A stretch of DNA of 64,000 nucleotides, taken from contig NC_058337.1 of the NCBI RefSeq assembly GCF_905475395.1, positions 112,586,368 through 112,650,367 on the forward strand, written 5' to 3'. Source of the stretch: Chrysoperla carnea. Lineage: Eukaryota; Arthropoda; Insecta; Neuroptera; Chrysopidae. Position numbers and translations under genes: made by a program. How positions within the stretch are numbered: position 1 is the stretch's first letter; the number at the start of each line of letters is the position of its first letter. Shown in pieces: positions 1-13,700 of this stretch. The notes below the pieces were generated by a model. The model was not told the origin of the DNA and did no database searches. It saw only the letters and a program-made list of their open reading frames with translations.

Positions 1-531
1 ATATGAAATATACATAGTATATTAAGTTTAGTCCCAAGTTTGTAACGCTTAAAAGTAATGATGCTAGGAAAAAAATTTGTCGTAGGTGTTCATAAAATCA
101 CCTAATTAGTCCATTTCCGGTTGTCCGTCCGTCCGTCCGTCCGTCTGTGGACACGATAACTCAGAAACGAAAAAAGATATCGAGCTGAACAGCGTACTCA
201 GGACGTAAAAAGTGAGGTCAAGTTCGTAAATGAGCATCATAGGTCAATTGGGTCTCTAACGGTTTACAAGATGAGTCCTAGATAGAACAAAAGTTTAAAT
301 GTAAAATGTTTCTTATCAAAAATTAAACAACTTTTGTTTGAAACATTTTTTCGTAAACATCACTGTTTACCAGTGAGGGCGCCAATTAGGCGGAAATCTT
401 ATAATATGTACTATACTTGATTATCAGTTAGGTATGTGTCACATGTTTGTATGTGTAATGTGATAAAGAAATCAACACTGACTATGCATGGTATTTCAAC
501 AATTAACTCAGTCAATTGTTTGTTTTCACTT
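1..531 (+). repeat. Dispersed (GTCC)n-bearing repeat, copy 1 (cut by window edge)
   Basis: First of four copies of one interspersed family (others near 13.9, 25.2 and 36.4 kb). Shared order: an opening that reads TATACCATG in the complete copies (missing here), then TTAAGTTTAGTCCCAA, a (GTCC/GTCY)n microsatellite at about 119-147, a block ending in AAAGATATCGAGCTGAA, a short GTAAACAT/TGTTTAC hairpin near 353-371, and a tail CAATTAACTCAGTCAATTG ending in TTTTCACTTG. No coding potential. A microsatellite core between conserved flanks is known from non-autonomous insect elements of the mini-me/DINE-1 type (Helentron-related); assigning this family to them is inference. Its left end may lie outside the window. 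Confidence 0.75.
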
Positions 532-2216
532 GTTTTAAATTAAGTATATAATAAAATCACGGTGATTGCATAGCAATTTTTATAATATTTTGAACATTTC
601 TACATGCTATAATAATACTGTCAGTAATGGCTAAATGTGGACAACAAAGCAGCACAAATCCAGAATATTTTTTATGGTTTGATATAAAAGTCAATCGTCG
701 GTAGAATATTTTAATCCACTTGTATTGTTTGCTTATATGCCTTACATTCTATATTGGAAGCACAAAGCAAAGCAAAACAAAAATTAGTTAAAGTTTTTTA
801 TATGGATTATTTTTATTTAATGGTAAATTAAATTTATTATAAACAAAAAAATAAATCTAAATACTTGTTGTAGTACTTCAGTGCTTATACTGGGGCTGCT
901 CTGATGCATATGTGCTGCATAATTTTATTTTTTTTAATTGCATATTATATACAAAATGTACGATATATTTATAAAATACAGGTTGGCCCTTATATTGTCC
1001 TTGTTAAAAAGGAGAGTAAAAATGTCCCATGTATACGAGAAAAAATTGTTTGATTTACTATTTAATTAAGATAAGGGTAAGATGTAGTACCTAAAGTCCA
1101 ATAAATAATGAATAATTGTGTAATTTTTATACAGTAATTGATGATTATTGGGCAGCATTTGTATTGAACGGAGGCTATTTTATGAGAATGCAAGTAGACT
1201 GAAGACTGATTGTCAATGTGGTTTTGTTTTCCAATAAACTAAAAATAAATTTTTTTTTATTTTCCTGGTTTACATATATCTTGGATCTCGCAACATAAAG
1301 TACCATTTGTATATGGTAGTATTTAGTATATGCTTCAAATTTAGTAAAAGTTAAAGTACAAGTGGGAAAAAGAAGTATCTCTCACCACAAGTGATTAAAA
1401 ATACCAGTTGAAGATGTTGCTGTACGCTCAGAGTAGAAGATGCCTGTAAGAGATAGGTGTAGGGTTTTTCAAAGTTTCTATAATATACTATTCCTGTAAA
1501 AATAACTCTTAAAGAGAGCGCCTGTAGCTACAATCAGAGAGAGTGATTCTGGATTAATAAGGGTGTGAATCGTGGTACATTATGTTGTACCACGGTTCAT
1601 TAATTATGTGTCATTATTTTTTTAACTCTCATATAAATTGAACTAATTAATTGATTAAAACTTGATTAAATTTATAATAGACTTATTAATGTATTTTTTA
1701 ATCTTCTAACTACTGTTACAACCGGTACATTCCAAACTTCATAATTTTGAAACATGAGACTTCGAATTTAAAATAAATTACAGATGAATACAGAATTCAA
1801 TAACAACAGTTGTATTATTTTATATTTCTTAACTTCTTTCTCCTTCTTCTTTTTTTCATTTTTATTAACTTAAAAATCCTGATTACTTACTGTATCAAGG
1901 CAACTAGGCAGTAGTCAGTCAGTGTTTGTAATCGCAGGTTAACATAAATAATGAAAATTAAAAGTACAAAAATCTGACCTTGTTATTTGCTGCTTGCTTA
2001 TTAAATTCTTGTACATAAATAAAAAAAGAAACTTAATAATTTTGATTTATAATCATATATTTTTGAATGTTCCCAAATTTTAATACGCTTTAATTAGCTT
2101 CATACGTATGTTAGTATGTAACAGAAACTTTGAACATGATTTGTACTTCTTCAGAACGTCGGATTAACTCGAAATTTGGCATACTTTTCGGGGGCTGATG
2201 ACAATATAATACAGTT
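532..2216. other. Gene-free AT-rich stretch
   Basis: No open frame with protein-like composition or splice context was found on either strand. The one structured item is a hairpin at 1567-1598 with 13-nt arms (one mismatch) and a 6-nt loop. The rest is AT-rich sequence with poly-T runs. Confidence 0.5.
1567..1598. other. Short hairpin (13-nt arms)
   Basis: GAATCGTGGTACA (1567-1579) pairs with TGTACCACGGTTC (1586-1598) around a 6-nt loop, with one mismatch. The flanks ATTAAT and ATTAAT extend the symmetry. It is G+C-richer than its surroundings. It could be the core of a decayed inverted-repeat element; no function is shown. Confidence 0.6.
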
Positions 2217-2627
2217 TTTTTGATTATCCCGATCAGGATTTTTAGGATTAACGATTTCCATATCTGAAAATATATACATTTGCTTGCGCTCCCACCATAT
2301 TTATACTGAATTTATGATAAATAAATATAATAGTCTGAAAAAATAAAAATTAAAGAAAAGTTTAAAAAAACTCAAAAACACGCTTTTGTACAAAACTGAA
2401 CTAATAGGTATAAAATAATTTCTTTAAATTCAAAAAAATCATTTTATCGTAAAAATCGTGGAGTGCTTTTTAAAATATTTTATAATGACTTTACTTTTAC
2501 CAATATCTATCTGTCTATAATATATTTACAATAATTGAAATTTATCCCCCACGCTTTTTTACGATAAAATAATTTTCTCAAATTTAAAGAAATTATTTTC
2601 TGCCTTCTAGTTCAGCTCTTTATAAAC
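2217..2627 (+). repeat. Palindromic MITE-like repeat family A, copy 1
   Basis: Closely matches 21823-22207 in the same orientation. Shared landmarks are TTTCCATATCTGAAAATATA, CTTGCGCTCCCACCATATTT and a large imperfect inverted repeat: CGCTTTTGTACAAAACTGAACT on the left side pairs with AGTTCAGCTCTTTATAAA on the right, and AATAATTTCTTTAAATT pairs with AATTTAAAGAAATTATT. No coding capacity. This looks like a non-autonomous DNA transposon; exact ends and target duplication are not clear. Confidence 0.65.
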
Positions 2628-2739
2628 TGTTGATAACGATTTCTTTGTTGATTAACTTTGTTGAGAAAATCTTCCAAAATATTTTTTCAGCCCAAAATTC
2701 TTTAATTTTTTTTAAAAATTGTATCAAATTTCTTAAATC

Positions 2740-2810
2740 GTACCAACGCAGTAATTTGAGTTGTTGAATGAGAAAATCTTCAAAAACGCAGTACCAACGC
2801 AGTAATTTGA
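2740..2810. repeat. Short direct repeat, period 51 bp
   Basis: GTACCAACGCAGTAATTTGA occurs at 2740-2759 and again at 2791-2810, followed by near-identical TTGTTGAA / TTGCTGAA. It lies just right of repeat A copy 1. It is a small local duplication; the 115-codon minus-strand open frame across it shows the duplication as a repeated KLLRWY peptide and is not protein-like otherwise. Confidence 0.7.
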
Positions 2811-3667
2811 ATTGCTGAAATATATTTTTTTGTTTTATTATTAACTTTAATTTATTATCAACAAGAAAAAGTGTTATATGGATGGCAATGAGTTCCTCTG
2901 GTTTCGAAAAAAATGTATGAAAAGGGTAAAGGAATATTCCATTCGTCAAAAATTTGGTAGAAAACAATTATTTATGTTTTATCTATAAATTTCTGTAAAC
3001 CATAATCCGGGAAATTATAATGCAATTCACTAAGCAGCCTTGTCTCATCGCTATGAACTAAAACAAAAATCCGACTGTACAAAGAAATTTTGACAGATCT
3101 AACTCTTCGTAGACATCCTTGAATAACTGCTACAAAATTCGTTTAGACCTAGACGTTTAAATTAATATTTTGTAGGTACTAGTTAAATTGTGATTTATAA
3201 TAATAATGAATATATACAGTAATTTAATATGAACGAAATAATAATACAATAGCTATAGAACGTAGACCGCCATTTTATTGATTTTCCGGTGTGACAGACA
3301 GTGAATGTATTATTATTATTATGATTATGATCATTATTATTATTGTCTGTTATAAAATCAACCAATGGTATATCAAAATATAACTATTATAAGGGTAAAC
3401 ATTTATTGGTTGGAATATACAGAAGTAATCGTAAAAATAAAACTTATTATTAGTTAAATGCGACATTTTAAAATTGAATTATTGTCAATACAAAAACACT
3501 ATTGTCATTCAATTCACACAAACGAAACGAAATAGTGTATATACAAAGTGGCGCCAAATTTCATATAAAGGTAATCTAATGTTTGCAACTCTGTTATTTA
3601 GAATGCTGTGAATAATTTCGCTTGTTTCAAACGTCAAATGTTAGTTTGAAACATTCCATTTACGAAA
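2811..3667. other. Gene-free stretch with ATT triplet microsatellite
   Basis: No gene seen. A (TTA/ATT)n tract lies at about 3307-3345. The right third (about 3540-3667) leads directly into the transposase remnant and is probably the 5' non-coding part of that mariner-type element. Confidence 0.4.
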
Positions 3668-3949
3668 TGAATCGTTTAACTAAAGCTCAACGCCCAAATT
3701 GTTCACTTTTCTACAGAAATAATAATTCTGCAGGAACTGTGTATAGACTTTTACGGGAAGATATAGCCCATTGTGTAAATTTCGAGGAAACTGTAGGCAT
3801 TGGAGATAGGGTGAGGCGTGTATATCGTCGTAGCATTTGTATCAACAAACCTGCCGCCAAATTATAGTCGGAATTACCTCGAACCAATAAACTGCAGCAG
3901 AAGGTTGAGAAGCGTCCATTTAGCTGACATCATTTTTCATATTAAATAG
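3668..3949 (+). pseudogene. Internally deleted mariner/Tc1-type transposase remnant
   Basis: From ATG at 3668 the frame encodes a segment starting MNRLTKAQR, then YRNNNSAGTVYRLLRE and FEETVGIGDRVRRVYRR, which resembles the N-terminal helix-turn-helix part of insect mariner-type transposases (DNA-binding half, DD34D superfamily). That frame stops at 3865-3867. In another frame just downstream, 3914-3949 encodes HLADIIFHIK and a stop, which resembles the very C-terminus of the same kind of transposase. The catalytic DDE core, several hundred codons, is missing and part of the N-terminal domain is also deleted. It is therefore a dead relic that keeps only its two ends. The subfamily is not certain. 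Confidence 0.6.
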
Positions 3950-5090
3950 AGTAATTAAGATAACTTTGACATTTCACTGCCCCATCTGTGAACATTTTTA
4001 AGCCTAACGAAGTGGCTGGGTATAAAGCTAGTATAACATATTTTGTAAAATTACAAGTGGGACACTCAATTTGGATCATCTTTTAAAAAATCAGAATTCA
4101 GTGTCGAACAAAAGGCATTTGAATTCATCAACAAAAAGTTTTTTTTTTTTCGCAAACCTTTTAAGAAACAAAAACCTTTTGATCAACTCAAATATTAGCA
4201 CTCGGTATTAGTAGTAATTTAAACAGACTTTTATTGGGTCTCATTGTACTTTTGATACCACGCAGAACTGTTGCCCGTTTATCAAATTCCAACGAGTCCA
4301 AGAACTCTAGTATCTAGTGAACAGTATCTAGTTTTTTCCTCTGTAGTTCGCCCGTTGAGTGCCTGCCTCATAATAGCCGATATGAAACCGAAACCTTATA
4401 AGAAACAAAAAATATTTATTTTTACGAATGCATGAATATCATGATCGGATTTCTTAAGAAACTGAACCTGACAGATCCCAAAAGAATTGATTTACTCGCG
4501 AATAGTTTTTTTATCATATTTCTTCCAGGAAACTGTAACTAGGTATTTTAAATACATTAAAAAGCCATTTTTAATTTATGTTTCCCTCAAAAATAAAAAA
4601 ACCTTTATTTTGACAAATAGAATTAATTAAATATTTAAATAAAACTAATCACACAGACACAGCACAATACACCCCAACCCTAATAAAATAAATAAAAACA
4701 CATAAAATAAAAACCATAACAACCACAAAAAAAAACAACTTAATCAAAATATGGATAATTTTTGTTTCTATAAATGTATAAAAATAATAAAAAAATGAAT
4801 ATATTCATAAATAAAGAAGGGATCGTTCATTCCTTTTACCATCTAACATTTATTTTTGGAAATATTATTCTTTATAAAATGTTGTTGATTCAGAATTATA
4901 TTTTTATAATATTCACAAGTCGTCACATTTGAATATTTTGTATTCATGTAAGTGTAGGTGGAATACAATTTGGACAAATAACTACTTGACTAAAACGAAT
5001 TGAGTTTCGATAAAATTAATACATTTTTGGTTTGCTTACTTCAATTCAATCAGAGTTCAGAGTTTTTGAAACATAGTTATTTTTAGACTT
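3950..5090. other. Gene-free stretch; includes a G-depleted A/C-rich tract
   Basis: Just after the transposase relic, CCCCATCTGTGAAC and GAAGTGGCTGGGTATAAAGC (about 3980-4030) resemble CGCCATCTATGGAC and GAAGCGGGCGGGTATCAAGG at 62610-62828, suggesting a shared repeat end. Between 4622 and 4745 the plus strand is almost free of G and rich in A and C. No coding sequence was recognised. Confidence 0.45.
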
Positions 5091-5560
5091 AGAGAAAAGA
5101 CCAGGAAGCCATTTAGTGAAAAACTTAATGTAATTCTTACCAAAAACCTCGAATTATCTTCATAATTGCTGTATCAATTTTTCTAAGCCACCATGACAAT
5201 AGCAAGTCATTCTTGCAAATTCAAACATTTATTTCTCGACTATTTTTCCTGTAGAAAAATATGAAAATTCAAAGTTTTAGGCATTTGTGAACTATTATTT
5301 CACCTTTTTTGTTCTATAGTAACACGATACTTAATAGGCAAAAAGTGGTATTATTTCATTCAGTCTTCATTTATTTGTCTTCCGTGAACGTAGGAGCTTC
5401 ACAGAAGACACTTTCAACCTTTTCTGTTAATTCACTCATAAAAACTCGTGAGACAGCCTTTAAAAGCGTTCTCTCTAGAGAAAAGAACAAATTTCCGATT
5501 AGAAATGTCGGTAGGTTTGCCTACCGACTATTTTTTACCGCATGATAGGCTTACTTTTTT
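5091..5560 (+). repeat. Dispersed repeat family B, copy 1
   Basis: Matches 7400-7760 in the same orientation. Shared blocks include AAAAACCTCGA, TCTTCATAATTGCT, CCACCATGACA, GAAAAATATGAAAA and CACAGAAGACnCTTTC. Divergence is substantial with indels, so the copies are old. The 78-codon open frame inside (5309-5545) has no recognisable domain and I do not call it a gene. Confidence 0.55.
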
Positions 5561-7399
5561 ATTTCGTATGAAAAGTAATTTCTTAGTAATTTTTAAAGTG
5601 CGAGTTTAGGGTTCCGTAACCGGGACAACTAAAAAAGAGGCGATGATCTTAAAAATCAGTTCAGTTTGGAGAAGGCTCCAAGGAAAAAGGTAATTTAATG
5701 GGGGGTGTTCTTCGATACGTATGAAATACGCGTTTAGAGTTCCGTACCCGAAAAATTTTAATTTTTTAAATTTTACTTGTATAGTATGCCATATTAATGA
5801 TTGCTACTTCTATTATGTTTACATGATTACGTTATGTATAAAATAATTAATCCGATTATAAAATGCATACTTCGAAGTTCGTTTTGTTATTTCGCTATAC
5901 TTTGAAGTCGATATTTTATCAGCTTTTATATACACACTTACAAATGAGCTATACACACGATCAGTATCGGTTCATTTTTTCGGAGATATAGGCTGGACGA
6001 AATTCTGTGCCAGTGAGTTCACTTTTTTGGGATTTATATGAATTTTTAAACTTCCAAAACTTAACAAACCATCAATAAATCCATATATTAGAGAAAAAGG
6101 AAGTCAATTACATTCATTATAATGTTATGCACATGTGTGCAGCCTAGCTATAGTCGGTAGTCCCATGAGATAGGGGGCGTTTATATTCACTCATTCAAGT
6201 TTATTATACACATACGGTATGGTAGTATGTATGTTTTATAAACCACAAATCATTAGAACACAGTGATGACGATAAATATCACAGAGGGAAAACCATAATA
6301 CTTATATATCGTATACGTTATTAAGTGTTGAATTGTTTGTAGATATTTGACAAGAAAATCACTAGGGACATTTTATATTTCAATACCCACCCTAAAAATA
6401 TTACTCTATACACATTTATTAGTACCTAGAACTAATAAAATACATTAGAATGCATTCATAAATAAAAGTGTTAACATGATTTCATTATAAAGATAATTTA
6501 ATTTTAATTTATAATAATATTTATTATTTTTAATTGGACTTAATTGTATGATAAGCCACAAATATTCAATTAAAGATAAAGAATGTGTTTAGTAAATAAA
6601 ATGAAACATGTTGAAAAACTATATGGACAATCGCAGTTTTTTAACAAGATAGTTATTGGGAAATCAATAATGACTAATTAATATTAGTTATTTTTAGCCT
6701 ACACTGAAAAAAAAATTCTTAATATCAACCGATATGAGGTTGTCTTAACCTCGTCGCGAGAGCAAATATCGCGAATGGAGCCATTAAAGTGATACAATTA
6801 CCGTATGAAATTGAGTGGTGAAGTTGACACAACCACATGAATATTCTGAACAACTTAAGTCATGTTTGTATGAACGTAATATACTGTCTAACAAATTTCA
6901 AATATTGTTGTTTCGAAATACAACATAGTTATAAACATTCTTTTTAAAGTTGGTTCTACCACTTATAAGTATTAACAAAATAGTGATGTGATTAACACAG
7001 CCGCATGAGTAGACCGGGACAGCTTAAGATACGTTTCTATTCTTAGAACAGAAATAAGGTTTATTAAAAAGAAATTAGATTCCTTCGAGTTGGACTTGAA
7101 TCAACGACCTTTGGACTACTATTGACTTTAATTTTTCATCAATAAAATACATGACTTTAAACTAAAATCAATCTATTTTATAGAAGTAATGGTTTTGTTT
7201 ATTTAACTTCTTTGATTTTGTATCAATGAATTCATAATTTAAATTCAATCACATTCTATTGTAAATACGAATATTTAGCTGTACTTATTCCAATCATAAG
7301 GAAATTGTTTGACGTTTTTTTACTTTATTTCAATATGAAACGGCCAACTTAGGAATGAGGTTGTCATTATTTTAATTTTTTTTTTCAGTTACATAGAAA
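5561..7399. other. Gene-free stretch between the two family B copies
   Basis: No exon or RNA gene seen. Two G+C-richer patches with CGCGAGAGC (about 6755-6790) and CCGCATGAGTAGACCGGGAC (about 7000-7020) stand out, with repeated AACACAACC/AACACAGCC-type wording near 6825 and 6990, consistent with a decayed repeat. The rest is AT-rich. Confidence 0.4.
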
Positions 7400-7760
7400 G
7401 AATAGAAAACTATTTTGTAGAAAGCTCCAGGAATTATAATTCTAAACAAAAACCTCGAGTTGTCTTCATAATTGCTATTACTATTTTTCTTAACCACCAT
7501 GACATGAAATTCTTGTAAATTAAAAAGCATAAATTTTTCTACTAATTTTTAAGAAAAATATGAAAAACCAAAGTTAACTGTAACTTAATAAGATGTAATA
7601 GAAAAATTGCCGAATTATTTTTTTTTTTGGTACAAATTTTGACCTGGTGATGTACTGTTTCTAGCATTTTTTAACGAAAATCGAAAAATGGATAGATGAG
7701 TTTCACAGAAGACTCTTTCCAATTTTCTGAGGTAGTATTATTCCAGGAAAAATAGCAAAC
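7400..7760 (+). repeat. Dispersed repeat family B, copy 2
   Basis: Second copy of the family at 5091-5560, same orientation, with AAAAACCTCGAG, TCTTCATAATTGCTATTAC, CCACCATGACATG and CACAGAAGACTCTTTCC in the same order. No coding potential. Confidence 0.55.
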
Positions 7761-10700
7761 AAACAGGGTTAAATGAATCGATTTCCATTTAAGAAATATG
7801 CAATTTGTATACGTGTTGCTATGTTAGCTGCTTCTATAATGAATCTTACTACAATTTTTTCCATTTTCTATAACTTTTTCTTTCTACAAGTTAAATTTCT
7901 ATTGTTAAACTATAAAGCTCGGTGAGTGATTGTGTATAAGAGTAAGTAATACAGATATAAATGAATTGTATGATATTTTACACAAAATTAATTTCTAATA
8001 TACTTATATATATTAAATTATTATACAATTGAACTAATATGAATAAAAATCTGTAATTGTTTTACAATTATAATCAGGCTATATAATATTATTATAATAA
8101 TATTTAATAAAAAATGTTTTATAAAGAATGTTTCAATAAAACAATTTAATTATTCCTGTTTGTTTATTACGTACAACTGCTCAACGCTTTATGTATGCGA
8201 CACACGAGCGCACTGCTATGCCGGCTGTCATTCTTTCTTTATAGTTATATAGTTTGAAATGACGCTAATCGAATTAGCACATTCGATTAAAATTAATTGT
8301 ACAATCTGATTGAAACAAATTATTATTAACACATTAATTTATATAACTTAGACATCTTACTTCGTTTAATCCCTAAATTTATTTATTGCTTGTTACTTTT
8401 TCATCGACGTTTTAAGATCTGTTAGCCAAGATCTCTATAGATTGTGAGTGTTAAATAATTCCATTGTTAGACTCCTGCCAATTGAGAGGCATTTTAGTTA
8501 TTTAAGATAAATTTTTGCATGCTGTTAATCCTTTACACTACGTCCCTGAGTATAAGAATTTCTCGATTCTTAGACGCACTAAGACTAAGATCATTAATAA
8601 GTATAATTAAGTGCAAAAAATTAGATTCATACAGTTCCTTAATTACACATGAACAATAGATACCTACTCTATTTTTTTCTTTTTTTTTGGCACAAGAGAA
8701 ACCAATTTTGCCCAATTTGGCTAGTTTTGTTGCCGTACTTTATTTAAGGATGCTGGATATTTAAAGCAAGACAATTGGCTCGAACAAATTATGATTTCAC
8801 ACCGTTCTTTTCCGTATAAGTAAACTTCCATATCAAATTATAATAGGCTGTAATCGCCATCGGTTGTGTTTTTGATTATATCATGGCACATCTATCTAAG
8901 AATCTTAATAATTCCCAACACAGAATAAGTAATTTTTAATTTGGTGAAAATACCCTTTTTTCACATTTCGAACTGTCAATCTCTTGTTAAAAGAACTAAA
9001 ACTTTTTCTGACACGAAACAGAGGTTCTCAAATAAACATTGTTTCATACTTTTTGTAGCAAGAGAAAGATTTGTTAAGGAAATTTGCGGGATATGGCTCA
9101 TGTTTTATTGAACCAATGTTTACATTCAAGTTTTATGATTAGGTATATTTATTATTTGATTTATGAAATTATTATGTACCCGATGGCTCGACATAACTGA
9201 AACACCTAAAAATATGTAACGTTCTACCCTTAATAATGATAATATTGTAATGTTTTACTCCCTCCCTTAGATTCAATAAAATAAATCCACTAGGTGAATC
9301 CTTGAAATACTTTATCATTTGAGATGGTTTCCAGAAACCAGTCAAATATTTACGAAATAGTGGTTTATTTCTATGAACCATTCTGCTTAGGTAGTAAGTT
9401 CTTGTACTAAAAGTAATCGATAACGACAATACTTTGAATGAATAAATTTAATATTAATAATTCTTTCCAATACTTCGAATATTTTTTTTAATTAGTTCAA
9501 TATATCATCAAATTAAAACAGAAAATTGTATATTTTATTATTTTATTTGTATGACTATGGCAATATATGCAGACACAGCGACAAAGCTTATAGCCAGGTA
9601 TGTAACGCCAGAATAAGTCTATGTCTTAAGGAATCACTACACACAAAAAAAGAAAATTTTTTTTTATAGATTTACTTCTCTGCATGCACAGAAAAAGTGA
9701 TTTTCTAGGCTCAAGAATGTCGAATGGAAATAAAAATAAACCATTTTTAGTGATTCAACTTACAATATCATCCATTTTCAAAAACAAAAATGCATTAAAC
9801 GAAATCTTTAGGTTTCAATGATGGTTCTTCTAGTCTTCTGACCTAGATATAAGTATCACAATAATTTTCAAATTTAAATTGGATGTCCAAACATTTGCTT
9901 GTATTTCTAAGGTTTAGTTCATTTAATTTTTACTTAACATCATAAACAGCACAAGAATATCGTTAACTGAAAAAGTTTTTAACTTATTTAATTTAATTCG
10001 AGAAGTCATCCATTTAATTTGCAACGCGTTACCCAATCAATAAAAGTTGATTGAAAAAAACGATAATAATGATAATAAATATAATAAATAATTCATATTA
10101 ATTATTTTATTCATGAGAAGTTAATCAACCATTAAATCTTTATGTTCCAAAAACTAAATAAACCGTGCCCGCTGTCGTGCCGCGTCAATTGACAGTCGAC
10201 TAGCCAGCCGGTCATACATACATGTATACAGTTCATCTGTCTAGCTGAATAAATGATTATTTGCTACCGTTTATTGAACAACTTGTTAGTATATCTCAGC
10301 TCCATCACTTAAGTCATATTTTCCCCTCATTATATGCTTCTTATTAACTAATGTTTTCTGCCGAAATGAAATTATTGTCTATTCATGGTTTTGAGTACAC
10401 AAATATTTGTTGGAAGAGGGTGAGAACTCGATACTATCAAAAGGAAGTTTGTTAACTTTAACTAAATTCTCTGTCAAATTTTCAACTATTTAATCCCATT
10501 CGTGAGAGCTTTGAAGCTACACAATGCTTTACAAAAAGTAAAAATCTACAATTTTTCAACATAAAATTGAGGAGATAAGAGCTTAGAAATTGGCATCTCC
10601 AAAAGTAACTTCCTTGACACCAATTGAACTTATATACTGATTATTAACCCTTTGTCTCAATTTGGAGAAGCTCTAGGGCCCACAAAGCCTCACCACCAGG

Positions 10701-13700
10701 GAAATTCATATTATTTCGCTGAAAACAGAAGAAGAAAGGACTTTAGAAAATTAATCACTTAGTTGACACTTTCTCAATCCGATTTCCAACCTTCTAATTC
10801 AAATTGGAGAGGTTGGACAAAACTTTAAAAATGTCGTAAAAAGTTATATTTCCTTGGGAATCCCCTCGACATTTCAAATCAAATTATGTTCTAAGGTTTA
10901 AAAAAACAGATATATGTAGCACACCCCACTCTTCACCGTTGGCCTTCGATAGAGTAGATAAGTTTATATTTTCGGAGGAAATATAGCTAAAAAAGGAACA
11001 TGTCAGAACGGAAATTAAAAAGCAAATAAATTGATAATTTACCTATAGAATATATATCATGATGATGACTATTTTGAGACATCTATCGACTTGGTATCAA
11101 TAATATTTAATTTAAATAATTTGATAATAGTATGTTATTATTATTTATTTTATGCCGTATGGACTTTTTTTGTTATACTCTATTAAGTTTTGTAATTTTT
11201 TTATTAATTTTCATTTAATATTATGGTTTAAAGTAACTCAAACATGACGTTTAACGAATATCGAAAATTAAATTAAAAGAAATATTAATATTTTCTATTT
11301 TAAAACTGAAAAATTGACAAATGGGATAATGCCGTTGACTATAAGCTCTAAGACTTTTAGAATTCCTTGCGTACGATTAAAAGCCGCTCTAACAGGATCA
11401 TTTTCGTATCTATCTATCTACAGTCTATCTTCTACGAATGTAATCGGCGAAATGGCAATGAGATACTTCTGATTTTAAAAGAAAAAATAGAAAAAAAGCA
11501 AAGAAACTTTCCAAATTTCCGTACCCATCGTTCGAAGGGGTTCGTTATGAAGAACATAAACTTATTAAAAAAAACTGTACAAATCGAGCATTACTACCGC
11601 CTAATTAGTAAATCTCCAAACAAACAAAAAATTAGGTACATTTGAGCTGGACAAAACTTTTGTATCTAGAACTAGGATTTTTGATTTAGGATTTCTTTAT
11701 AGTTTAGTCCGAAAGCTGGAAAAATCTTCGAGAGAATGCTAGAATCGAGGTAATAAGGCAACCGAATTTCTGCCTAGCAAATTAAAATTATATTGTTTAA
11801 TTATCATTCCATCTTTAATTTTTATTCCTAAAAGGACATGCAGGGCATTCGCTAATTTTTTTCGCAAGGTATATCAAAACATCAGCCGTACTAAATTTCA
11901 ATCAGAAATGTTTAAAACTCAGCCGACTTAAAATTATCTTTAAATAAGAAGTTAAATATGAGCGAAATTCGAACATAAAGTTTATCGATTTATCTATTTA
12001 CAGATGGTAAAACAATCGCCAATTTAATCTTTACGTTTCTAACTACTAAAATTCTTAATAACTAAAATATACCTACGTTGTTTTAATTAAAGTTTGAAGT
12101 TTAAAGTTATTTGTCAGAAGTTGATTTGTGAATTTTAATGGCTTCAATTGATTGAAATATACCTTATACTTATTATATTTTCCCTAACCTTGTCTACACT
12201 TCTCAATATATCCTATAAATAAAAACCCCTTATATAGACTTTTGTCTTTTAAAAACAAATTATTTAAGTAAATACACAGGTAAAAAAAATGCATTTGGGG
12301 TATATAAGTGAATCCCTCCTTTGTTATTTAATTATATATTTTAATTTAGTCCAAATTTTGTCGAAAATATCAACAAGAATAAATTTTAAACAAAAACATT
12401 AATGAAAAATTTTGCAAATAAAATAAAACAATAAAACTTTTTGATAAAAATATAGGTAGTCATATGTAAAAATTTATTTAAACGATTTGGAAAATTTTGA
12501 CGGCTAAAAGTTTTCAAAATTTCTTTTTAAAAATGTTCCTCAACTGTTTATTCGTTTTCTGATTATTATTTTTTGACAGAAAATTACGCTATCCGTTTAG
12601 TAACATCGAACTGTAGCTGAATAGTATTGATACAGATTTGAATTTTCTCCCTCAAACGTGAGTGGTCAGAGACTTGTTTTTAAAAACCTCAGACTTCAAA
12701 TAACCCCGTGGAAAAACTTCAAAATGTAATTCATCCATGATTTAGAGGATTTTGATTTTTTTAAAATTTGTCTTTCATATTTGATGAAGTAAAATCACTG
12801 TTTCAACCATATTTTATACTCAAATCGCGAGTTTTAGATACTTAAACTTTATTATTTTTGAAACCTGTCGCAAAAGTGAAAACGTTCTTTTTTCGTCATG
12901 TTCTCCAGTTTCAAAAACTCCAAACTAAACTGGAAGCTATCACGCTCTCTTTGCTTTTTCACTGTCAACACCTTAGCACTCTTTTCACACATAACTATCT
13001 TTTTCACTCATAAACTACAACTATGGACTCAGGTGCTGTTCAAAAAGAATAAATTAAAAAGTCAAAAATTTTTTTTCGCAATTATTACAATGCTTTCTAA
13101 ACATTATGCAAGCAATACTGACTTCTTTTAGTAACTTTTAACTAGCGCCGATAATAGGGTACACTACCTGCAGGGTAGACAGTTGAACTTAAAAGGGTTT
13201 TTCTTATTTATATTTCTAAGAAATTTTCGTGATAATATTTTGCAAACTCACAGTGTTTTGTGTAATAATATCAAACTTAAAATGTTTTTTGATAAGAAAA
13301 CTTAACAGCAGTTATATAGTGATGATGATAGCGACTAGAAGTATATTGAATTTGTATAGAGAAGGGTATGGAGGGGTGGGCGATAAAGTATAGAAGAGTA
13401 TAAATATATTTTATCGAGTACAAATTCACTACTCATCTTTTTCCATATAACATTATTTTTGTAAAATGATATCTTTTCTATATTTGTGTTTAGTTAAAAC
13501 AGAGACGTAAGGAATAGAGTATACCATTACATTTTGGTAGAAAGAAAATCGGGCAATAGTTTTCTAAATTGAATTTTTAAGGAACTTTTTTGAATAAAAA
13601 TAATATATTGTTATGTAGTTAAATAGAATTCTAACAAATTTTGGTATCCCAAAATGTACCTTAAGGTATCTTGAATCGAATGTGACTAACGCGGATCCCT

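Noticed and set aside
119..147. Regular GTCC array considered as a CRISPR-like or satellite structure
   Set aside because: Units are 4 bp without spacers, and the same array recurs within a dispersed repeat; it is a microsatellite in a transposable element.
2620..2967. 115-codon open frame on the minus strand, the longest in the window
   Set aside because: Composition is Phe/Leu/Lys/Ile-driven, it begins in the end of repeat A and its repeated KLLRWY arises from a 51-bp DNA duplication. No domain or splice context.
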